Source of the DNA: Phytoseiulus persimilis
Taxonomy: Eukaryota > Arthropoda > Arachnida > Mesostigmata > Phytoseiidae
Assembly (NCBI GenBank): GCA_037576195.1
Contig: CM075103.1
Coordinates: forward strand, 14,136,001-14,200,000
Direction: 5' to 3'
DNA: 64,000 nucleotides
This document shows positions 57,700 through 64,000 of this stretch, one piece after another. How positions within the stretch are numbered: the first letter of the stretch is position 1; each line of letters starts with the position of its first letter. The translations under genes were made by a program, and so were the position numbers. The notes under the pieces are model-generated. The model did no database searches. It saw only the letters and a program-made list of their open reading frames with translations, and was not told where the DNA came from.

Positions 57700-60600
57700 A
57701 ACAAGACCCATTCAGACAGGAGAGCTCAGCGACAGCAACTGCATTTATACAAGCGGGATTCGTGAATCATACGTGACGAGGCAGATCGGATGAAAAACAT
57801 GATAACATGATTAATTCAGTTGTCGTTCGGAGCTCCATGACGTGGGATTATTGATGACGCGAATAAATTCGGCTCCCCGGAAAATGGCTGAATGAGATGT
57901 CAGCGCCCATCGATCGATAAGTGTCGGCCGGAATGGATCCGCTCGGTACGGTTCTGGAGAAAGACAGTTCAGCTGATGGAACGCGTGTGCCCGTCTTCTT
58001 CACCAGCTAGTTTGCGTGAACGATTGCACGCAATCAAGTCTGGCTCCAGGGTTACCCTGTCCATTCAGGAGCGATCTCGCGAATCTATTCCGAATCCATC
58101 GGCCCGCATGCGAGAGTTACCAAACAGACGGAGAGCTGCTCTCGGGGTCGATTCTATCGAAGCACGAGCCTCCCACGCAGAACCACAAAAGCAAGGTATC
58201 GCCCGAATCGCCGCGTAGAATAGATTGGGGCCGTTTTGGAACAGAGCGACAGCTCCCCGGAGTCAGAGCGCGGTGTTCTAGGACTGTATTGGCCCGATCT
58301 GTATCGCGAATCAGTATTTCTCGCACGGTTTTTTGGCTCCGAACTAACTTCGCTCGAGCACCAGAAGCACACAAAGGCTGAATGCGCAGACGAGATTCGT
58401 TCAGAATGACCTGGCACAGACCCAGTCCTGCGCGCATACAGTGAGGAGCCTGGTTTTTCGCGTCACTTTATAGTAGATTTACGTCGCACCGTTCGCACGC
58501 TGGATCCGATGACGACTTCTCGCGTGCGTTGATTCGCACGTCGCTCACCAAGCCGGTGAAAGCGGTGCAAAAACAAGAGGCTTCGCAGTGTTCTCTTTTC
58601 ACTCTCAAATGTGTGTTCATTGTTTCTGCGTGGATCGATATCGGGTTCTTCGGCTTTCATTCGCGCTGTTCATCAGCCGCGGTCTGGCCCGGATATTCGT
58701 TGCTCCGATATGCGTCGTGCGAGTCGCTGATGCCGTTCGATGAAATAATACTATTCAGTTCCCTCGGCATGCCCACAATACTTTGTCCGTGTTCGGCCGC
58801 CCTGATCCGCGCTCTTAACGTTATGGCTGCCTCGCCTTCCGCGGTGGCGATGGCCGCGTTCGGGTCCGCTGTGAATTCGAAACGAGCACGGCTTGTTCTT
58901 GCGGCATTCATGTTGGATGCATTCTTGCACGTCCACGCTGAAGATCGCGTGAAGGCCGTCTGCATAATATTTCGAGGAGCGAATATTCATCCTTCCGGCG
59001 GGTCGGCCGACCTCGATGGCCAGACGGGATGGCGAACGGCGCTGCCAACCCTGTCGAGAGGCGCTCGAGGGGGTCACAGACGACATGGACTGCGGCACAC
59101 TGTAATCTCGGCGCTCGCATTTCAAGAATCACACATCAGTGACGTCAACTGCGTCTCCAAAAGCCGCATTCTAAATGGAACTTCCTAAGAGAGGCGACTC
59201 AGGGCATTGAAAGCCCGAAACGGACTTGCCCTGAAGGGCTTGCGCAGGGTCGAAGCACGCCACTGAAGGTCGGGAAAGAACGGAAGAACACTCTTCGGGT
59301 GAAACCGATGGAATCGAGTGAGACCAATAATTCTAGACCGGTTGAAGGTGGGTGCAAGCCCGATCCCCGCAACCATTTTCGAGAAGAACATTCCCGTGAT
59401 GGGAAATTCTCAGGAGCGTCGCTTTCATGTTATTCCCGCTGTGAGAGGAACATCCATTCGATACCTTATTTGAGAAACGCCCCTCGAAGGCTTTCATAGA
59501 ACCTGTTCCGTAATAGAAAGGGCTAAGGTTGGCAGGGATTCCAATGCACATTGGAACACAGGCTCGCCGTAACACTAGCGCATTTTTTTTTAGACGTGGC
59601 CATTCAAACCCGGATCCGCATTCTCTCTTCGACCTCTAGGCGAGTTTCATCGGGGAAACCGCGCTCACCCCACAATCATCAAATCGTCATGATCAAAAAT
59701 GATCAAAGCCGATAGCTTGGATAATTATCTGAGCCTGGGAGTTCAGGGATCCAAACTGGCACACCTTCCGTCCAGCCAAATGAGTGGATTATGACTGAGA
59801 ATTCAACGTATGGACTCATCAGCTCACCATCAATCCAGCATTATTCATCGAGCTATCTTCCCCTCAACCCTCATATCCATGAATTGATGGAAGCTGGATG
59901 ATGAATATCGTCTGCATTTCAGCCTCGGATCATACCTTATGAGAACACGCGAACATTCTTATCTCTGAAGCTTGGAAGTTCAGGCATTATCCAAGCCCGT
60001 TAGATTAGTAAGCTCGTTAGATCAGTGACTATTTGATGCCGGATTCTATAATTTTTGTGGCGGAAAGGCGTGATGCGTCGACCTATTCATCCATTCACCA
60101 AAACATGGATCGATTGATTGTTGAAAAAAGGAAAAATGAGATTCACTGCTGTCGTCATGACTCGATCAATATTGTGTCTATGTTGCGAGAGCTATGACCA
60201 TGAATGTTTCTCATAACCATAACTGTGAAAATGAATTCGCCCAACTTCTGCACTCATGACAGAACTCGTCTCTTACACTGTCTCTCCTCCTCCTCCGCAT
60301 TCACCATGTAAGTTGACACTCTGGAAGCGTAAGCGCTAGGAATGAGGAGTTCCAGTCGCTTCAGTGCGAGCACTCGACTCACGATCGAATGTGTACACTG
60401 GATTGCTTTGATCTCTGTGCCAAAAGACTCACTGTGCGGCGGCCGCCGCAGGCTCACTTTGACGTGCACATCTCGATGTCTACCTTCGACAGTGGCAAGG
60501 TCCCCTCTGCTCTTGAGCGCAAGAGCTCCCTTGGATCGGCACATGGCATGGAAGCTCGCTCAGCAGCCGAACGAACCCGCGGTCAAATGCGTTCTCTTCC

Positions 60601-63330
60601 GGGACTGTGCCTCGGGCATGTCCCGGAAAACTGGGCTGAACTCCGATTCCCGATGTCCGCGCCGTGGGTTAGAAAAGCCGCCAGGGCAAGACAGAAAGTA
60701 GACGAGAGAAAGGAGCATTGCGACCAGGACTCGTATCCAACATTATGTAAAAATGCACCGTAATGGAAGGCGGCAAGGGAATTCGCTCATCTGAGTGTTT
60801 CTCGTGCGCTTTTGAAGTTGGCCTCCCGATTTCGATGCTCCGGCGCATCGCTTTCTATCCAAAGATTCGATTTCGGGTCTTGGTACCTGGATTTTCTGCT
60901 CCTGCGTTCTCCTACTTTGCCACGATTCCGGTTATTCTTGGAGCTCCGTTGAAATTTCAGCAAACTCTGTCTGAATCTACGCCTCATCAGAATGTAAGGG
61001 GGTAGATATTGAAAGTATGAATCGCCCAACGGCTGTGGCTGGATCCCTTCGTGAGTATCACGAGTCCTGCCCGTTTTCCGGCTCGTCACCTCCACTTCCT
61101 CGGCACCCATTCTCCCTGCTCCCCGATCGGCTGAATACTGAATCGAGGAGTGAATTCCAGGCGCTCATATCGCATCAATTCTGCAGTGACCGACCTCTCA
61201 CGGAGGTGCCAGATGCTCGTCAGGCACTCTTGTTACTTCCGAGCTCACTTCGTCGGAGCCTTTACCGAAAGCGGTGGAGAGAAACTTGGAGAGTCTGACG
61301 AAGTCCACCGTGTAATGACAAAGGCACGGAGCGCGGCGGGGGAAGTAGTGAACGAGGGAAGGTTCCGTATCATCGGTGAGCTCCAGTCGATTTAATTTGG
61401 TTTGAAAACATTATCGACTACATTGACAGCGGCCGACAATTGATGCTTGCCGCAAATTGAAGCCATCCCACTGTTCACCGGACGACATCAGACGTCCTCC
61501 TCCAACCCTCAGCAGCGTCTGGAACTTCTTCCGAAACAGGGCGGAATTCTCAAGCTGACGGCGTTCTCTGTCACAGGCTTGGCGCAGCCTCAATCGACAC
61601 TCGACACGTCTGAGTTCTGAAGCTGAACAAAACTCCCGAGACGAGATCGTCAGGGCTAGCGCATCAATCTTAGATCACAGTCCTCCGGTTCACATGGGAA
61701 GGATTCAGTGATGGACGATTGATTGATTTCGCTGGAACCCAAAACAACTCCGGGGCGACTCTTCCGTTTCCCGTTTGTTGCACGAATGGCACGCTCTACG
61801 GGCAACGACCCCGTGCCGTGACAGCGGCATCGGGAGAACAACAAACAGAGTTGGGAAAAAGAGGCTCTGATCTAGAATGCTTGAAGTCGAGAGGCGTACC
61901 GAGGATCGTGGGCACGTGCCAGTTGGTGAGAACAAACTGTCGGGCGGCCATATTGATGAATGAACGAATGAATGGATGCATGGTCGCTGTGAGAGGGGTC
62001 GATGGAACACAAGCTCGGGCTGCCAACTTCGATACTTCTGCGGCGGCAGCGCTGTACCCTTTATGAAGCCGGCCATGGCAGCTGTTTCAATGTGGGGCGG
62101 TTCGTCGTAGCTTGACTGTGGCTCGATGACAATGGTAATCAGTTTCCGACGTGATTACAACTCCGGAGCAAAGAGCGACGCCGAACACACTTGATTGCGG
62201 GGTCTATGCCGACCTCCATAACGGCACCGAAAAAACGAAAACCTCGCTCGAAGGACTGTTTGATGAAAGCACTGTGTTTCGTACACAAATACGGACGGTT
62301 GCGGGATCCCGAGCAAGCACGGGCGCTCGGAGTTAGCTACGTGCATTACGTACGTCTCTTCCAAAACCTTTATGGACGTGCAGGGACGTACCCGTTCTCG
62401 CATCCATACCTTTGTGGGTCTGTCCAGAAGCGTGCCGCGCGAGCCCATTAATCCGCTCCTCCGAAACCTCACTTTGGATACTAACATGGCCTCATCTTGG
62501 CCACGTGTTTCCGAAAACGGTGTGAGGAGCCGAATATTCCCCCTGCCCCGATCGCCAAAAGCTGTTCGACTTGGGGTAGGATGATTTCCCAGATGGTTTA
62601 TCCTAGCGCTTCTGTCCGGCGTGTCGGAAACTCACGGGAGACACCAGTCTGTCATGGAAACTCTCACTGCGATGACTTTCCGGGAAGCGCAGCTCGATAA
62701 AACATTTATCAGCCACCTTTCATGATGTTCTCCCTCGGGGAGTTCCAACCTTCGGTGGGATGCTCACTCAGAACGAGGGGGCGGACCTCGATTCCAGTGG
62801 TTGATCACGGGAGAAAATGTTCTCGGGGCGCCGAGAGTGCGACCGATCCAACCGATGCGCGCAGTCGACTTTGGAGGGAGCATCTGCTTCCGATTTGGCA
62901 ACAGGACTCATCGCAAATATGTCCAAGTAACTGATCGAGATAGCTCCAACTTTGTGAGATGAAACGCCAGAATCGATTTGCAACGAAATTAATCCTAGAG
63001 AGTGCCCAGCCCTCCATCTGGTCCGGGATGCGGAGCACCCGACATCCAAACATCGACAAAATCGTTGCGTATCTTCTTCCGCTCTCGAAACTTTAAGATT
63101 TGCGCAGGACGCGATGGGGCGCGAGAGGAGGGCCTGTGTGACGGGTGCAGTAGCGGATTCGGAGCGTCGCTCTGGAGGAAGTTTGGCTTCCCAATGAAGT
63201 GAAATAGATCGATGGATGTCAACATCGCTTTACGTTGCTACATCCGGGTGTTCTTGCCTCATTCCGAGCGTTGTTGACAGAACGGAGAGTTTCCTCGAAC
63301 TGCAACGGTTGTTCCCTCAGTTTCTTTCAG
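57700..63330. other. Stretch with no recognised gene
   Basis: The 219-codon + strand frame at 58.53-59.19 kb overlaps open minus-strand frames and has no recognisable domain. AT-richer sequence at 59.6-60.25 kb has short ATGGATNGATTG-like units. An open frame near 61.2-61.4 kb ends at a GTGAGC donor (FRIIG, 61,376), but nothing can be joined to it. Confidence 0.4.
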
Positions 63331-63500
63331 GACTCAACTCCCAGGTCGAGAAGGAGGCAGCAAGGTTTCGAGATGATATCGATGCTGTCTGGTTCCTCCT
63401 GTTTGGTCTTTGCGTTGCCGCTTTCGTCACCGGCGTCCGTGCCTATCTGCTGGGGCCGTTCCTGGAGGAAGGAAGAGGAAACCTCTTTCAACAGCTTTGA
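63331..63500 (+). CDS. Candidate membrane-protein exon (weak)
   Basis: A very good acceptor (CCTCAGTTTCTTTCAG) opens a frame reading LNSQVEKEAARFRDDIDA, then a hydrophobic segment FLLFGLCVAAFVTGVRAYLL, and GPFLEEGRGNLFQQL to a TGA. The charged lead followed by a helix loosely resembles the start of an ABC-transporter membrane domain. No nucleotide-binding domain (Walker A or LSGGQ) is visible anywhere nearby, so I give no family. Confidence 0.22.
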
Positions 63501-64000
63501 CTCCGACGGAGAAATAAAGGTAGCCTTGGGGATGTTCCTCAGACGAAGCTCCGACACGAGGGAGCGGGGTCGATTTTCGGAAAACCGTTACCTCCAGAGG
63601 GTCAGCCTCCATCACAAAGGCATGCCACTTCCAGGGAGCTCTATTCACAATCCTCCGCCCTCTATGGAATGAACGATTGCCTTGCTACCTGTCAGACGTC
63701 GCCTAGCTAGCACGAGTCCACTTCGAAGACCTGTTTCCTGGAAGGAAGGTCTCAGGAGGGCGCTCTTGGCGTGTCGAAGTCTCCTGAGGGTGAGGTGCTA
63801 CAGCGGACACGTCATCGACGCGGCGCAATTCCGCGAACCATCACCGAAACCGGATTACGTCCCCAAACTGGCTCTGTCATTTAAGGCTCGCTTCTTCGGT
63901 TTCCGTAAAGGAAGGATTTCATTACGATTTGCCTGACTTTCGGGATTTTGTGAACTCTTGGAAAGCACCCGCCGAGCGTGCGATCTGCGATCATATCGAA
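63501..64000. other. Stretch with no recognised gene
   Basis: Short open frames on both strands, without splice-site or domain support, run to the end of the window. Confidence 0.4.

Noticed and set aside
58529..59188. 219-codon + strand open frame as a single-exon gene
   Set aside because: Opposite-strand frames are equally open, there is no recognisable domain, and frames of this length arise elsewhere in the window by composition alone.
61300..63500. ABC transporter gene suggested by KARSAAGEVV near 61.3 kb and the helix at 63.4 kb
   Set aside because: No Walker A, LSGGQ or Walker B motif is visible between or around them, and the pieces cannot be joined in phase. The resemblance is too short to count.
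1..64000. CRISPR arrays, prokaryotic operons, rRNA genes
   Set aside because: There are no regularly spaced direct repeats, no ribosome binding site-led gene strings and no rRNA-like conserved blocks. The exon-intron structure shows the window is eukaryotic.

Overview
This window is eukaryotic. The coding sequence is cut into short exons with GT/AG borders, polypyrimidine tracts and introns of about 0.24-3.5 kb. There is no operon structure, no ribosome binding sites and no long intact gene ORF. Base composition is close to balanced. The one gene I recognise with confidence belongs to the Sidestep family (five Ig domains, one FN3, one membrane helix), which I know from arthropods. The source is therefore most likely an arthropod; a mite or tick would fit but cannot be shown from this sequence.

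Layout. About 1-11.8 kb is upstream or first-intron sequence with simple repeats and no supported gene. From 11,793 to about 34.1-34.35 kb a Sidestep-family gene runs on the + strand. I could chain 14 exons by splice sites, and the codon phase agrees at every junction from the first Ig domain to a stop codon. The signal-peptide exon is missing and probably lies upstream. The extracellular exons all have phase-1 borders. The cytoplasmic exons include a 31-nt microexon, and one intron appears to use a GC donor (GC-AG). The introns hold pyrimidine- or purine-rich tracts, 11-base homopolymers, a tRNA-like SINE fragment and a 109-bp foldback MITE with a 10-bp target duplication.

From about 34.4 to 64 kb nothing is recognisable with confidence. 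Several short + strand stretches look like exons: 39.35-40.6 kb, 42.5-44.5 kb, 45.3 kb and 46.9 kb. They may belong to one or more unrecognised genes. At 49.7-50.3, 54.3-54.9 and 57.3-57.65 kb there are fragments resembling Ig domains, the first of them like the first Ig domain of Dscam, but they are split over different reading frames. They could be exons with short introns or decayed copies. These downstream calls are tentative.

How the parts work together: the recognised gene encodes a cell-surface receptor of the type that binds Beat-family proteins in axon guidance and synaptic partner choice in Drosophila. If the downstream Ig fragments are real, the neighbourhood would carry further Ig-superfamily recognition sequence, but this link is inference.
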